Shown: one piece after another, positions 17,271-26,205 of the stretch
Layout: each line of letters opens with the position of its first letter
Position numbering within the stretch: the first letter of the stretch is position 1
Origin: Pseudorhodobacter sp. MZDSW-24AT
Lineage (GTDB): Bacteria; Pseudomonadota; Alphaproteobacteria; Rhodobacterales; Rhodobacteraceae
Direction of reading: 5' to 3'
Length of the DNA: 64,000 nucleotides
NCBI RefSeq assembly: GCF_002794355.1
Contig: NZ_PGOI01000007.1
Coordinates: 124,001-188,000 of the forward strand
The notes under the pieces: model-generated
What the model was told of the DNA's origin: nothing
Database searches by the model: none
Seen by the model: only the letters and a program-made list of their open reading frames with translations
Translations under genes and position numbers: made by a program

Positions 17271-17434
17271 AGGTTTCAGCATGAGGACTGCCTGAATTGC
17301 CACAACATGAGCGGAAAGCGCAAACCCCTTGAATTTCCGGGGTTTTGCGGAATCATCTGCTGTGCTAGCGTTCCAGCAAATCACGCCCCACGCGAAAAAT
17401 CGGGGCGGGCCGAGGCAGAGCAAGGAACGACATC

Positions 17435-19168
17435 ATGACAACGCGTCTGGGGCATCATGCCCGCAATTTCGTTTGTCTGGTGGCAATGATCGTGGTGGCG
17501 GCCTGTTCGTCCCCGCAGCCGTCAGGTGCAGCCCCCTATGCCGCGATTGTGCAGGACGCCCGCACGGGCGAGGTGTTGCACGCGGAAAACGCGGATACGC
17601 GGCTGCATCCGGCCTCGCTGACCAAGATGCTGACGCTGTATATCGCCTTTGAAGAGATCCAGCGCGGGCGGCTGACGCTGGACACGCTGGTGACGGTGAC
17701 GCCAAGTGCGGCGGCCAAACCGCCCTCGCGTCTGGGCCTGAAGGCGGGGCAGAAGATTGCCGTGCGCTATCTGATCCGCGCCGCCGCGATTCGGTCGGCC
17801 AATGACGCGGCCTCGGCGCTGGGAGACCATATCGGCGGGTCGGAGGCTGGGTTTGCACGCCGGATGGATGCGACGGCCAAGGCCATCGGGATGCGCAATT
17901 CGACCTTCAAGAACGCCAATGGCCTGACCGCGAACGGGCACCTGTCGACCGCGCGCGACATGAACACGCTGGGGCGGCGGCTGTTCTATGATTTCCCGCA
18001 ATATTACAACCTGTTCTCGCGCCGCACGGCGGATGCCGGGATGATGCAGGTGAACAACACCAACAACCGTTTTCTGGACGCCTACAAGGGCGCGGACGGG
18101 ATCAAGACCGGGTTCACCAATGCGGCCGGGTTCAACCTGACCGCCTCGGCGGAGCGCGGGAATGTGCGGATCGTGGCCACGGTGTTCGGGGGCGCGTCGA
18201 CGGCCGCCCGCAATGCCAAGATGGCCAAGCTGATGGATCTGGGCTTTAGCCGCGCGCCGTCGAATGCGCCGACGCAGGTGCCGCCGGCCCCGAATTATTC
18301 GGCGGATGTCGAGGCGGTGCTGATGGCCGAGGCCGATACGCTGCCCGAGGTGGCGAATGGCGCGGGCAAGACGATTCGCTTGCAGACGGCGGTGGCCAGC
18401 TCGCCCCGCCCGGTGACACGCCCGGATGCCGGCAAGGTGGCCGCAGCCGAGGTGGCGGTGGCGGCGATCGAGGACAGCATCGCGGCGGCCTTGGCCGAGG
18501 CGATGGGCGAGCCGCCTGCGCCCGGCACGCTTGATGCGCAGGTGGTGGCGCTGGCAGAGCCTGCGGCCCCGGTGGCCGAGCAGGTGGCAACGATCGCCCC
18601 CCCGCCCGCGCGCCCCGAGGGTCTGGCGCCCGAGTCCGCGCCCGCCGTGATGGCAGAGGCGGCCCCGCCTGCGGAACTGGCCGAGCCCGGCACCTTGGAG
18701 GCGCAGGCGCTTGCGCTTGCGGCAGAGCCGACGCTGGACGCGCAGGCGGCCCAGTTGGCGGGTCTGCCTTCCGATGAGATGATGGTGACCGAGCCGATGC
18801 AGGTGGCGGCGGTGATGGCCCCGGCAGAACCGGCGGCACCCAAGCGCAATGCGCCGATCTTTGACCGGGTGGACGAAGCGCCGCAGGTGCAGGCCGAGGC
18901 CGAGCCGGTGGTGATCCGGCTGTCGACGTCGAACGCGCGGCATTGGGGTGTGCATCTGGGGCGGTTCAACAGCCGGTCCGAGGCCGAGCGCCTGTTGCTG
19001 AAGACCCAGCTGACCGAAAGCGCGACCCTGAACGAGGGGCTGCGCAAGGTGGTGCAGAAGGGCGGCGGCTTCGAGGCGAACTTCATGGGGCTGACGCAGG
19101 ATCAGGCAGACCTTGCCTGCCGCCGTTTGCAGGCCCGCGCGGTGCAATGCTTTCCGATGGGACCCTGA
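17435..19168 (+). CDS. Lipoprotein D-alanyl-D-alanine carboxypeptidase with C-terminal SPOR domain
   Basis: A 577-residue penicillin-binding protein of the DacF/PBP5 group (peptidase S11), which trims the terminal D-Ala from peptidoglycan stem peptides. Catalytic motifs are S61-L-T-K64, S121-A-N and K224-T-G. The N-terminus has a lipobox V-A-A-C with Cys24, so it is probably membrane-tethered. Residues about 275-495 are an Ala/Pro/Glu-rich linker containing three degenerate repeats of the form T-L-[DE]-A-Q-x3-L-A (365-374, 420-429, 433-442). Residues about 503-575 form a SPOR domain, which targets denuded septal glycan. The FAH gene follows after three bases. Confidence 0.92.
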   Translation: MTTRLGHHARNFVCLVAMIVVAACSSPQPSGAAPYAAIVQDARTGEVLHAENADTRLHPASLTKMLTLYIAFEEIQRGRLTLDTLVTVTPSAAAKPPSRLGLKAGQKIAVRYLIRAAAIRSANDAASALGDHIGGSEAGFARRMDATAKAIGMRNSTFKNANGLTANGHLSTARDMNTLGRRLFYDFPQYYNLFSRRTADAGMMQVNNTNNRFLDAYKGADGIKTGFTNAAGFNLTASAERGNVRIVATVFGGASTAARNAKMAKLMDLGFSRAPSNAPTQVPPAPNYSADVEAVLMAEADTLPEVANGAGKTIRLQTAVASSPRPVTRPDAGKVAAAEVAVAAIEDSIAAALAEAMGEPPAPGTLDAQVVALAEPAAPVAEQVATIAPPPARPEGLAPESAPAVMAEAAPPAELAEPGTLEAQALALAAEPTLDAQAAQLAGLPSDEMMVTEPMQVAAVMAPAEPAAPKRNAPIFDRVDEAPQVQAEAEPVVIRLSTSNARHWGVHLGRFNSRSEAERLLLKTQLTESATLNEGLRKVVQKGGGFEANFMGLTQDQADLACRRLQARAVQCFPMGP

Positions 19169-19171
19169 GCG

Positions 19172-19852
19172 ATGAGCGGATATGTCTTTACCCCCCCTGC
19201 CCCGGTGAGCGTGGCCATCGTGGGAAGCGATGACCGCTTTCCGGTGCGCCGCATCTTTTGCGTGGGGCGCAACTACGCCGAGCACGCGCGCGAGATGGGG
19301 CATGACCCGCAGGCCGAACCGCCGTTCTTTTTCACCAAGCCCGCCGATGCGGTGGTGGCCAGTGGCGGCACGATTGCCTATCCGCCCGCCACAGCGGATT
19401 TCCACCACGAGGCCGAGCTGGTGGTGGCCTTGGGACACGGCGGGTTCATGGTGCCCGAGGATGAGGCGCAAAGCCTGATCTGGGGGCATGGGGCGGGCAA
19501 TGACCTGACCCGGCGCGACATGCAGGCCGAGGCCAAGGCGGCGCGGCGGCCTTGGGATATGGCCAAGGGCTTTGACCGCTCGGCGGTGCTGGGCGCGCTC
19601 CGGCCGGGGCCGGTGGCGGCGGATGCGGTGATCCGCTGCACGGTGGATGGCGCGGTGCGGCAGGAAGCGCGGCTTTCGGACATGATCTGGCCGGTGAATG
19701 CGGTGATCGCCTATTTGTCGCGGCTGGTCGAACTGGCCCCCGGCGATCTGATCATGACCGGCACGCCTGCGGGCGTGGGGCCCTTGACGCGCGGGCAGGT
19801 CTGCGCGGTGACGATTGACGGGCTGGACCCGGCGGTGGTCACGATTTCCTGA
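19172..19852 (+). CDS. Fumarylacetoacetate hydrolase (FAH) family protein
   Basis: This 226-residue protein contains the FAH fold with the metal-binding acidic residues in DFHHEAELVVALG and a central FTKPADAVV block, plus the C-terminal LAPGDLIMTGTPAGVGP motif. The family includes acylpyruvate hydrolases, oxaloacetate decarboxylases and catechol-pathway hydrolases, and a single-domain protein of this size is closest to acylpyruvase/FAHD1. It starts three bases after the carboxypeptidase stop, so it is co-transcribed, though no functional link is evident. Its end overlaps ccoS by 14 bases in convergent orientation. Confidence 0.87.
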   Translation: MSGYVFTPPAPVSVAIVGSDDRFPVRRIFCVGRNYAEHAREMGHDPQAEPPFFFTKPADAVVASGGTIAYPPATADFHHEAELVVALGHGGFMVPEDEAQSLIWGHGAGNDLTRRDMQAEAKAARRPWDMAKGFDRSAVLGALRPGPVAADAVIRCTVDGAVRQEARLSDMIWPVNAVIAYLSRLVELAPGDLIMTGTPAGVGPLTRGQVCAVTIDGLDPAVVTIS

Positions 19853-20036
19853 CGCTTGACGTTTCGCGGGTGGCGGCGTCGGGCTTTGGCCTGTCGTCGT
19901 AATCCTTGGTGAGGATGCGGTTGGCGTCGCCCTCGGGGTCGTCGAACTGTTTGGTGCGCATGGCCCAGAAGAAGGCCGCAAGGCCAAGGCCGCCAAGGAT
20001 GAGCGAAACCGGGATCAGGATGCCGAGAATTTCCAT
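19839..20036 (-). CDS. ccoS: cbb3-type cytochrome oxidase assembly protein CcoS
   Basis: A 65-residue protein with one N-terminal membrane helix (ILGILIPVSLILGGLGLAAF) followed by FWAMRTKQFDDPEGDANRIL, the typical CcoS sequence after the helix. CcoS is needed for haem b and copper insertion into the cbb3 oxidase. The start ATG overlaps the ccoI stop as TGATG, so translation is coupled. It is the last gene of ccoGHIS. Confidence 0.93.
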   Translation of the reverse strand: MEILGILIPVSLILGGLGLAAFFWAMRTKQFDDPEGDANRILTKDYDDRPKPDAATRETSSVRKS

Positions 20037-22255
20037 CACTTGAGCCTGAGCGCGTTGAGCGAGACGGTGATCGACGAGAGCGACATGGCCAGAGCCGCCG
20101 CCAGTGGCGTGGCAAGGCCGACGAGCGCCAGCGGCACGGCCACCACGTTATACCAAGCAGAGATGGCGAAGTTTTCGCGGATGCGTTTGGTGGATTGCCC
20201 GGCGATGCGGGTGGCATCGGCGATGGGGGCCATGTCTTGGCCCAAGAGCACGATGTCGGACGCCACCCGCGCGGCATCAAGTGCCGAGGCGGGCGAGATG
20301 GAGACATGGGCGGAGGCCAGCGCCGCCGTGTCGTTCAGCCCGTCCCCCACCATCAGCACCTTGTGGCCTGCGGCGGTGAGATGCGCCACGGTTTGCGCCT
20401 TTTCGGCGGGCAGCGCGCCTGCGGTCCAGTCGGTGATGCCGAGGCGGTCGGCCAGATCGCGCACGGCGCCCGGGGCATCGCCCGAGATGAGCTTGATCGC
20501 CTTGCCTTGGGATTTCAGCGCGGCGATGGCGGAGTCGGCGCCGGGACGCAGACGGTCGGCAAAGGTGAAGGCGCGCGGGGGCGTGCCTGCGCCGGTGCAG
20601 AGATAGGTGGCGGTGACATCCAGCCCCGGCCCGCCGCACCATTCGGCGCGGCCAAGGCGCACGCGGGTGCCTTTCCACAGGCCTTCGATGCCATAGCCCG
20701 GCACCTCGCGGATGTCTTCCACCCGTTCGGGGCGCAGGCCCGCCTGCCGCGCGGCATCGGCCAAGGCCATGGCGAGCGGGTGCGACGAGGCGCTGGCGAG
20801 TGCGAAGGCCACTTCGGTGGCCGCACGGGGGTGGCTGCCCATGTTGGTGGGCTGCGGCGCGCCCATGGTGAGCGTGCCGGTCTTGTCGAAGACCACGGTA
20901 TCCACCTCGGCCAGCCGTTCGAGCGCGGTGCCTTGCTTGATGAGAAGGCCCTTGCGGAAGAGGCGGCCCGAGGCCGAGGTGACGACGGCGGGCACCGCAA
21001 GACCAAGGGCGCAGGGGCAGGTGATGATGAGCACGGCGGCCGAGATGTTGACGGCATAGCGCAGATCGCCGCCGGTTTTCCACATCCAGAAGCCGAAGGC
21101 GGTGAAAGAGAGGATATGGACAAGGGGCGAGTAAAGCGCCGCCGCCCGTTCGGCGAGGCTGGTGTAGCGGGTGCGGGCGGATTCCGCCACGGCGACCAGA
21201 TCGGCCATGCGGTGGAGGCTGCTGTCGTTGCCTGCGGCGGTGACGCGGAGGGTGAGGGGGCCGGTCAGGTTCACCTCGCCTGCCGAGACGATGGTGCCGA
21301 CACCGGCGTAGACGGGCAGCGATTCGCCGGTGAGGAGCGAGCGGTCGAGTTCGGAGGTGCCTTGGGTGATGATGCCATCCACCGGCATCCGCCCGCCGGG
21401 GCGGACCCGGACCAGATCGCCGACCTGCACATCGGTGATGCCGACGGTCTGTTCGGCCCCGTCGCGCAGGACGGTGGCACGGGGGACTTCGAGGGCGGCG
21501 AGTTCTTCGGCGGCAGAGCGGGCCACGGCGCGGGTGCGGTGGTCAAGATAGCGGCCCAAGAGCAGGAAGAAGGTGAGCATCACGGCAGCGTCGAAATAGG
21601 CGTGATGGCCCGACATCCAGGTTTCAAAGAGTGAGATGGAGGAGGCGAGGATCAGCGCAAGGCTGATCGGCACATCCATGCCAAGCCGACCCGCGCGCAA
21701 GGACCGCCATGCGGATTTGAAGAAGGGCTGGCCGGAGAACACCACGGTGGGCAGCGCGATGACGGCGGAAATCCAGTGGAACATGTCGCGCGTGGCATCC
21801 TGCGCGCCCGACCAGACCGCGACCGAGAGCAGCATGATGTTCATCATGGAAAAGAAGGCGACACCCAGCCGCATCAACAGATCGCGGCTTTGACGGTCGG
21901 TTTCGGTGCTGGAGAGCAGGCCCGGGTCCAGCTCATGCGCCTCATACCCGGCGCGGGCGGCGGCGGCGATGAGCGTGTCAGCGGTGACGGAAGGCGCGGC
22001 CTCGACGCTGAGGCGGCGCAAGGTGAGGTTGAGCCGGGCCGAGGTGACGCCCGGCACCTCGGCCATGGCGCGTTCCAGCGTGGAGATGCAGAGCGCGCAA
22101 TGGGCCAGCGGCACCGAAAGGATCAGCCGCGCGGCCTTTGGCTGCGCCATTTGCGCCAGACGCTCGGCAGAGGGTGCTGCGACGCAGGCCGGACAGGCCG
22201 AGAGGCTGGTGGTCATGGGTTCGGCGGTGTCGATCTGACCGGTGGCGAGGGTCAT
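20036..22255 (-). CDS. ccoI: Copper-translocating P1B-type ATPase for cbb3 oxidase assembly (CcoI/FixI)
   Basis: A 739-residue P-type ATPase. The N-terminal metal-binding region shows CPAC at 21-24 and CALC at 53-56. The transmembrane metal site is CPC at 413-415, the phosphorylation motif is DKTG at 457-460, with SSHPLA and VGDGLNDTAAL further on. CcoI exports copper across the membrane for the CuB centre of cbb3 oxidase rather than for detoxification. It lies between ccoH and ccoS with gaps of a few bases, confirming the assembly role. The extra CPAC motif near the N-terminus is typical of FixI-type proteins. Confidence 0.94.
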   Translation of the reverse strand: MTLATGQIDTAEPMTTSLSACPACVAAPSAERLAQMAQPKAARLILSVPLAHCALCISTLERAMAEVPGVTSARLNLTLRRLSVEAAPSVTADTLIAAAARAGYEAHELDPGLLSSTETDRQSRDLLMRLGVAFFSMMNIMLLSVAVWSGAQDATRDMFHWISAVIALPTVVFSGQPFFKSAWRSLRAGRLGMDVPISLALILASSISLFETWMSGHHAYFDAAVMLTFFLLLGRYLDHRTRAVARSAAEELAALEVPRATVLRDGAEQTVGITDVQVGDLVRVRPGGRMPVDGIITQGTSELDRSLLTGESLPVYAGVGTIVSAGEVNLTGPLTLRVTAAGNDSSLHRMADLVAVAESARTRYTSLAERAAALYSPLVHILSFTAFGFWMWKTGGDLRYAVNISAAVLIITCPCALGLAVPAVVTSASGRLFRKGLLIKQGTALERLAEVDTVVFDKTGTLTMGAPQPTNMGSHPRAATEVAFALASASSHPLAMALADAARQAGLRPERVEDIREVPGYGIEGLWKGTRVRLGRAEWCGGPGLDVTATYLCTGAGTPPRAFTFADRLRPGADSAIAALKSQGKAIKLISGDAPGAVRDLADRLGITDWTAGALPAEKAQTVAHLTAAGHKVLMVGDGLNDTAALASAHVSISPASALDAARVASDIVLLGQDMAPIADATRIAGQSTKRIRENFAISAWYNVVAVPLALVGLATPLAAALAMSLSSITVSLNALRLK

Positions 22256-22258
22256 GGC

Positions 22259-22717
22259 CTAGCCCTCGACCAGAATGCTGACGCGTTGCGCGAACAGCGT
22301 GCCATCGGCGGCCCGCGCCTCAATGCGCAAGAGCCAGCGGCCGGGGGCAAGATCAAGCGGCGCGGTCCACAGGCCGGAGGCCTGCACGAAGGCGGGGCGC
22401 TGGTCATCGCGGGCAGCGGTGGTGCGGCCCACCAGAACTTGCAGATCGGCCAAGGGCGCGGGGTTGCCGCTGGCATCGTTGAAATCGAGATAGAGGCGTT
22501 TGCCCACGGCATCGTAATCGGGGGTCATCGTCCAGCCCAGCGCGGTTTGGGCGGCGCGGTTGCGATCAAACACCTGACTGGCGACATAGGAATTCTGCAC
22601 CTCGAGACCCGGAAAGGTGCTGACGGCCTTGTAGGCGAGCAGAAGATTGACCGAGATGATCACGCCGAAGAAGCTGACCATGACAAGCGCCATCTTGCGA
22701 CCGGTGAATTCCGACAT
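22259..22717 (-). CDS. ccoH: cbb3 oxidase assembly protein CcoH (FixH)
   Basis: This 152-residue FixH/CcoH protein has a single N-terminal membrane helix (MALVMVSFFGVIISVNLLLA) followed by a periplasmic domain ending in a beta-rich fold (PGRWLLRIEARAADG). CcoH is required for stable cbb3 oxidase and contacts CcoN. Its start directly abuts the ccoG stop and its stop is 3 bases before ccoI. It is short and moderately conserved, so position carries much of the assignment. Confidence 0.9.
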   Translation of the reverse strand: MSEFTGRKMALVMVSFFGVIISVNLLLAYKAVSTFPGLEVQNSYVASQVFDRNRAAQTALGWTMTPDYDAVGKRLYLDFNDASGNPAPLADLQVLVGRTTAARDDQRPAFVQASGLWTAPLDLAPGRWLLRIEARAADGTLFAQRVSILVEG

Positions 22718-24151
22718 TTACTGATCCTTTCCGTTGAACACGGTGTCATGATGGACCCGGTTCGTCGTGCCGCGTTCTTCGAACCACATCCGGATGTCGC
22801 TGCGGTCGGTGGTGGCGGCGGGGGTGCCGGGCGCGGCGTTCAGGTAGACGCGCTGTGACAGGGTCTGGTTGGCGCTGACGGTGACCGAGGGGCCGGAGAG
22901 GCCTTCGAGTTCGAGCGCGAGGCCGGAGTCGAAGGGCACCGAGAGGGTGAAAACGGTGTCGCTGCCCTGTTTGTTGCGCAGGCGCACGTCATAGGCATTG
23001 CGGATGGTGCCATCCGAAAGGGTGACAAAGGTGGGGTTGCGCACCGGGGTGACGTTCACCTCGATCGGGGAGCGCAGGAACAGCGCCACCACAAGGCCGA
23101 TGCCGACGCCGGACCACAGCACGGTGTAAAGGATGGTGCGGGGGCGGAAGACGTGGCTCCACACCGATTTCGGCGGCACGCCCGCGCGCTCGGCGGTTTC
23201 GTCGGTGAGCGCGAGATAGCCGATCAGATCGCGCGGGCGGCCGATTTTATCCATCGTGTCGTTGCAGGCGTCGATGCACAGGCCGCAGGTGATGCAGGCG
23301 AGTTGCTGGCCATCGCGGATGTCGATGCCCATGGGGCAGACGTTGACGCAGGCCATGCAATCGATGCAATCCCCCTGCCCTGCCGGAATTTCATTCTTGT
23401 GCAGCTTGCCGCGCGGCTCTCCGCGCCAGTCGCGGTAAGCGATGGTGAGCGTGTCTTCATCCATCATCGCGGCCTGAATGCGCGGCCAAGGGCAGGCATA
23501 GATGCAGATCTGTTCGCGCGCGAAGCCGCCGAAGGCAAAGGTGGTGCCGGTGAGGATGAGGATGGTGAGATAGGCCACGGGGCTGGCCTGTCCGGCGAAG
23601 AGATCGACCAGCAGCGTGGGCGCATCGGTGAAGTAGAACACCCAAGCCCCGCCAGTGGCCATGGCGATCAGGAACCAGACCGTCCATTTCACCGCGCGCT
23701 TGCGGATTTTCTCGGCGTTCCAGTTCTGGCGGTGCAGGCGAATGCGGGCGTTGCGGTCGCCTTCGATCCAGCGTTCGACAAGGATAAAGAGGTCGGTCCA
23801 CACGGTTTGCGGGCAAGCATAGCCGCACCAGACCCGGCCCGCCGCCGAGGTGAACAGGAAGAGGCCAAGCCCTGCCATCACCAGAAGACCTGCAACGAAG
23901 TAGAATTCGTGCGGCCAGATCTCGATCATGAAGAAGAAGAAGCGGCGGTGCGCCAGATCGAGCAGCACGGCCTGATCGGGCAGGTTGGGGCCGCGGTCCC
24001 AGCGAATCCACGGGGTGATGTAGTAGATGCCCAGCATCAGGGCCAGAAGCCACCATTTGAGCGTGCGGAACTTGCCGTAGACACGGCGCGGAAAGATCGG
24101 CTCACGCGCGGCGTAAAGGCTTGGCGGTTCGGCGGCGTTCGGGGTGGTCAC
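22718..24151 (-). CDS. ccoG: cbb3 oxidase accessory protein CcoG (FixG/RdxA), polyferredoxin
   Basis: About 477 residues with several membrane segments, a cytoplasmic double 4Fe-4S ferredoxin region (CIDCMACVNVCPMGID and CITCGLCIDACN) and a C-terminal Ig-like IgFixG domain. Other cysteines occur in YACPQTVW and YACPWPR. CcoG reduces copper for cbb3 assembly. I chose the GTG at 24151 (VTTPNAAEPP) because the upstream ATG at 24211 would lie inside the FNR-type box at 24211-24224. The first gene of ccoGHIS therefore has its own promoter and is not just read through from ccoP. Confidence 0.93.
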   Translation of the reverse strand: MTTPNAAEPPSLYAAREPIFPRRVYGKFRTLKWWLLALMLGIYYITPWIRWDRGPNLPDQAVLLDLAHRRFFFFMIEIWPHEFYFVAGLLVMAGLGLFLFTSAAGRVWCGYACPQTVWTDLFILVERWIEGDRNARIRLHRQNWNAEKIRKRAVKWTVWFLIAMATGGAWVFYFTDAPTLLVDLFAGQASPVAYLTILILTGTTFAFGGFAREQICIYACPWPRIQAAMMDEDTLTIAYRDWRGEPRGKLHKNEIPAGQGDCIDCMACVNVCPMGIDIRDGQQLACITCGLCIDACNDTMDKIGRPRDLIGYLALTDETAERAGVPPKSVWSHVFRPRTILYTVLWSGVGIGLVVALFLRSPIEVNVTPVRNPTFVTLSDGTIRNAYDVRLRNKQGSDTVFTLSVPFDSGLALELEGLSGPSVTVSANQTLSQRVYLNAAPGTPAATTDRSDIRMWFEERGTTNRVHHDTVFNGKDQ

Positions 24152-24210
24152 GGGGAAAATCCGATCCTTGCTGTTCAGCGCCTTGCTAGGCGGTCGCGCG
24201 CGCGAGAACA

Positions 24211-24224
24211 TTGACGTGGATCAA
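24211..24224. promoter_or_regulatory. FNR-type box upstream of ccoGHIS
   Basis: TTGACGTGGATCAA matches the TTGAT-N4-ATCAA consensus with one mismatch (C for T in the left half). It lies 59 bases upstream of the GTG start chosen for ccoG. It rules out the longer reading of ccoG and implies separate low-oxygen control of the assembly operon by FnrL, whose gene is about 5 kb away. Confidence 0.75.
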
Positions 24225-24293
24225 AATGCGCGGCGCAGATGCAGGTTTCGATGTGGCAGATGGGCGCGGGCGGGGCTGACGGAGAGACGGACC

Positions 24294-24316
24294 GGCCCCC
24301 GGCAGCGCCGGGGGCC
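24294..24316 (-). terminator. Perfect GC-rich hairpin between ccoP and ccoG
   Basis: GGCCCCCGGC at 24294-24303 pairs exactly with GCCGGGGGCC at 24307-24316 over a 3-base loop. It sits about 30 bases after the ccoP stop on the minus strand. No U-run follows, so it may be a partial terminator or an mRNA-stabilising structure that separates ccoNOQP from ccoGHIS transcript levels. Confidence 0.5.
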
Positions 24317-24345
24317 AGAGCGGTTTGTGCAGGCCGGGCCTTGGA

Positions 24346-25224
24346 TTACTGGCCGCCGCCCCGGCTGTGGACATAGAGTGCCACGGCGCGGATCTCATCT
24401 TCGGTCAGCTTGTCGTTCCAGCCCGGCATCACGCCAAAGCGGGCATTCACGACCGAGGTGGTCACCGCCTCGCGGCTGCCCCCATAGAGCCAGATCGCGT
24501 CAAAGAGGTTTGGCGCGCCTTGGGCGATGTCGCCCGAGCCGTCTTCCATATGGCAGGCGGCGCAGTTGTCGAGATAGACCGTTTCCCCTGCTGCGGCGAG
24601 CGTGGCGTCATGGTCCTGACCGGACTTCATCAGCACATATTCCACCACTTCGGCGATCTGGGGCCGGTCCAGAATGCCATCGGCACCAAAGGCGGGCATC
24701 TGCGACCAGCGCGCCTCGGGGTGGGTGGTGTTGCGGATGCCGTGGGCGATGGTGGTTTGGATGTTCTCGATATCGCCGCCCCAGAGCCAGTCGTCATCCA
24801 AGAGGCTGGGGTAGCCCTTGCCCGCGATGCCATTGGCGCCCGAGCCATGGCAGGTGGTGCAGTTGGTGCGGAAAACAGCCGCCCCGGCATTCTGGGCAAA
24901 GGACATGAGTTCGGCATCTTGCGACACGGTGGTCATGTCGGCCTGCACCAGACGCGCCTTGATCGGGCCATTGGCATCGTCGAAGCGCTGGATTTCGGCC
25001 ACCACATCGGCGCGGGTGGAGGCCCCGAGCAGGCCCGGCGTCGCCCCCGAGATCAGCGGCCATGCCGGGTAGGCGATGGTGTAGCCAATGCCCCAGACGA
25101 TGGTGGCATAGAACACCCAGACCCACCAGCGCGGCATCGGGTTGTCATATTCCTCGATCCCATCCCAGCTGTGACCGGTGGTTTTCACCTCGGTCGGCTT
25201 TTGCGTCACCTTCTTGGCGCACAT
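24346..25224 (-). CDS. ccoP: cbb3-type cytochrome c oxidase subunit III (dihaem cytochrome c)
   Basis: A 292-residue CcoP with an N-terminal cytoplasmic tail, one membrane helix near residues 34-52 (WWVWVFYATIVWGIGY) and two periplasmic cytochrome c domains. Haem-binding motifs are C122-T-T-C-H126 and C221-A-A-C-H225. CcoP receives electrons from soluble or anchored cytochrome c and passes them to CcoO/CcoN. It is the last gene of ccoNOQP, with 4 bases to ccoQ. Confidence 0.95.
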   Translation of the reverse strand: MCAKKVTQKPTEVKTTGHSWDGIEEYDNPMPRWWVWVFYATIVWGIGYTIAYPAWPLISGATPGLLGASTRADVVAEIQRFDDANGPIKARLVQADMTTVSQDAELMSFAQNAGAAVFRTNCTTCHGSGANGIAGKGYPSLLDDDWLWGGDIENIQTTIAHGIRNTTHPEARWSQMPAFGADGILDRPQIAEVVEYVLMKSGQDHDATLAAAGETVYLDNCAACHMEDGSGDIAQGAPNLFDAIWLYGGSREAVTTSVVNARFGVMPGWNDKLTEDEIRAVALYVHSRGGGQ

Positions 25225-25228
25225 GATG

Positions 25229-25429
25229 TCACGCCTCCTTCACATGGGGTTTGGGGTCATCCGCCGGGGCGGGTGTCTTGTCGTTGCGAAAGATGGAGTT
25301 GGCCACTTCGTCATGCACTTGGCGGCTGCCGGGGCGGAAGGCCCAGACGATGACACCAAGGAAGATGAGAAAGAGCGACAACAAGGCCCAACTGTCGGCG
25401 AATTGACGCAGGAAGCTGTAGGTTTCCAT
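25229..25429 (-). CDS. ccoQ: cbb3-type cytochrome c oxidase subunit IV (CcoQ)
   Basis: A 66-residue protein, METYSFLRQFADSW at the start, with one membrane helix (LLSLFLIFLGVIVWAF) and a basic and acidic tail ending KPHVKEA. CcoQ stabilises the oxidase core under oxygen and, in Rhodobacter sphaeroides, is linked to oxygen signalling through the PrrBA system. Position between ccoO and ccoP with tiny gaps makes the call secure. Confidence 0.92.
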   Translation of the reverse strand: METYSFLRQFADSWALLSLFLIFLGVIVWAFRPGSRQVHDEVANSIFRNDKTPAPADDPKPHVKEA

Positions 25430-25440
25430 CGGCCCCTCCG

Positions 25441-26190
25441 TCAGCGGCTGGCATCGGGCGTGAAGGTCGAGAAGTCGACCATCGTGCCCAGCACTTGCAT
25501 ATAAGCGATCAGCGCATCGGCTTCGGTCAGCTGCGGCTGGCCATCGAAGTTGCGCACGTTGACGTCGGCCCCGTTGGGCACCGCCGCCGCGCCATAGCGC
25601 GATTGCAGACCCGAGCTGTCGCCGTTGGGATCGACCTGCGCCAGAAAATCGGCGCGGGCGTTTTCGATCATGTCCGAGGTATAGGGCACGCCGACCATGG
25701 CATGGGTGCGCACCACATTCTCGATATAGCGGCCGTCGATCTCGCGGTTGAAGAGGAAGCCATAGGGCGGCATCACCGATTCCGGCACCACGGATTTCGC
25801 ATTGCGGAAGTGATCCTGATGCCATTCATCCGAATAGCGCCCGCCCACCCGGGCCAGATCCGGCCCGGTGCGTTTCGACCCCCATTGGAAGGGGTGGTCA
25901 TACATCGATTCCGCCGCAAGGCTGTAATGGCCATACCGCTCGACCTCATCCCGCATCGGGCGGATCATCTGGCTGTGGCAGCCATAGCAGCCTTCGCGGA
26001 TGTAGATGTCGCGCCCGGCGAGTTCGAGCGGCGTATAGGGGCGCACGCCTTCGACCTTTTCGATGGTGTTTTCAAGGTAGAAGAGCGGCACGATCTGGAC
26101 CAGACCGCCGATGGACACAACCAAGAGGCTGAGCACCATCAGAAGCGTGGCATGGGTTTCGATTGCCTTGTGTTTGTCAAGAAAAGCCAT
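25441..26190 (-). CDS. ccoO: cbb3-type cytochrome c oxidase subunit II (monohaem cytochrome c)
   Basis: This 249-residue CcoO has an N-terminal membrane anchor at about 14-37 and one haem c site C68-Y-G-C-H72 followed by [15 protein letters not shown], a characteristic CcoO stretch. A methionine ligand is provided later, around SVMPPYGFL. It relays electrons from CcoP to haem b in CcoN. It lies 15 bases after ccoN. Confidence 0.95.
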   Translation of the reverse strand: MAFLDKHKAIETHATLLMVLSLLVVSIGGLVQIVPLFYLENTIEKVEGVRPYTPLELAGRDIYIREGCYGCHSQMIRPMRDEVERYGHYSLAAESMYDHPFQWGSKRTGPDLARVGGRYSDEWHQDHFRNAKSVVPESVMPPYGFLFNREIDGRYIENVVRTHAMVGVPYTSDMIENARADFLAQVDPNGDSSGLQSRYGAAAVPNGADVNVRNFDGQPQLTEADALIAYMQVLGTMVDFSTFTPDASR

Positions 26191-26205
26191 TGTCCTGCCC
26201 CCCTA

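Noticed and set aside
17263-17276. Palindrome AAACCTAGAGGTTT at the end of the HAD gene as a terminator
   Set aside because: The loop would be only two bases and there is no T-tract, so it cannot fold well.
24151-24211. Longer ccoG reading from ATG 24211
   Set aside because: That start lies in the FNR-type box and the extra residues do not match CcoG, so the GTG at 24151 was preferred.
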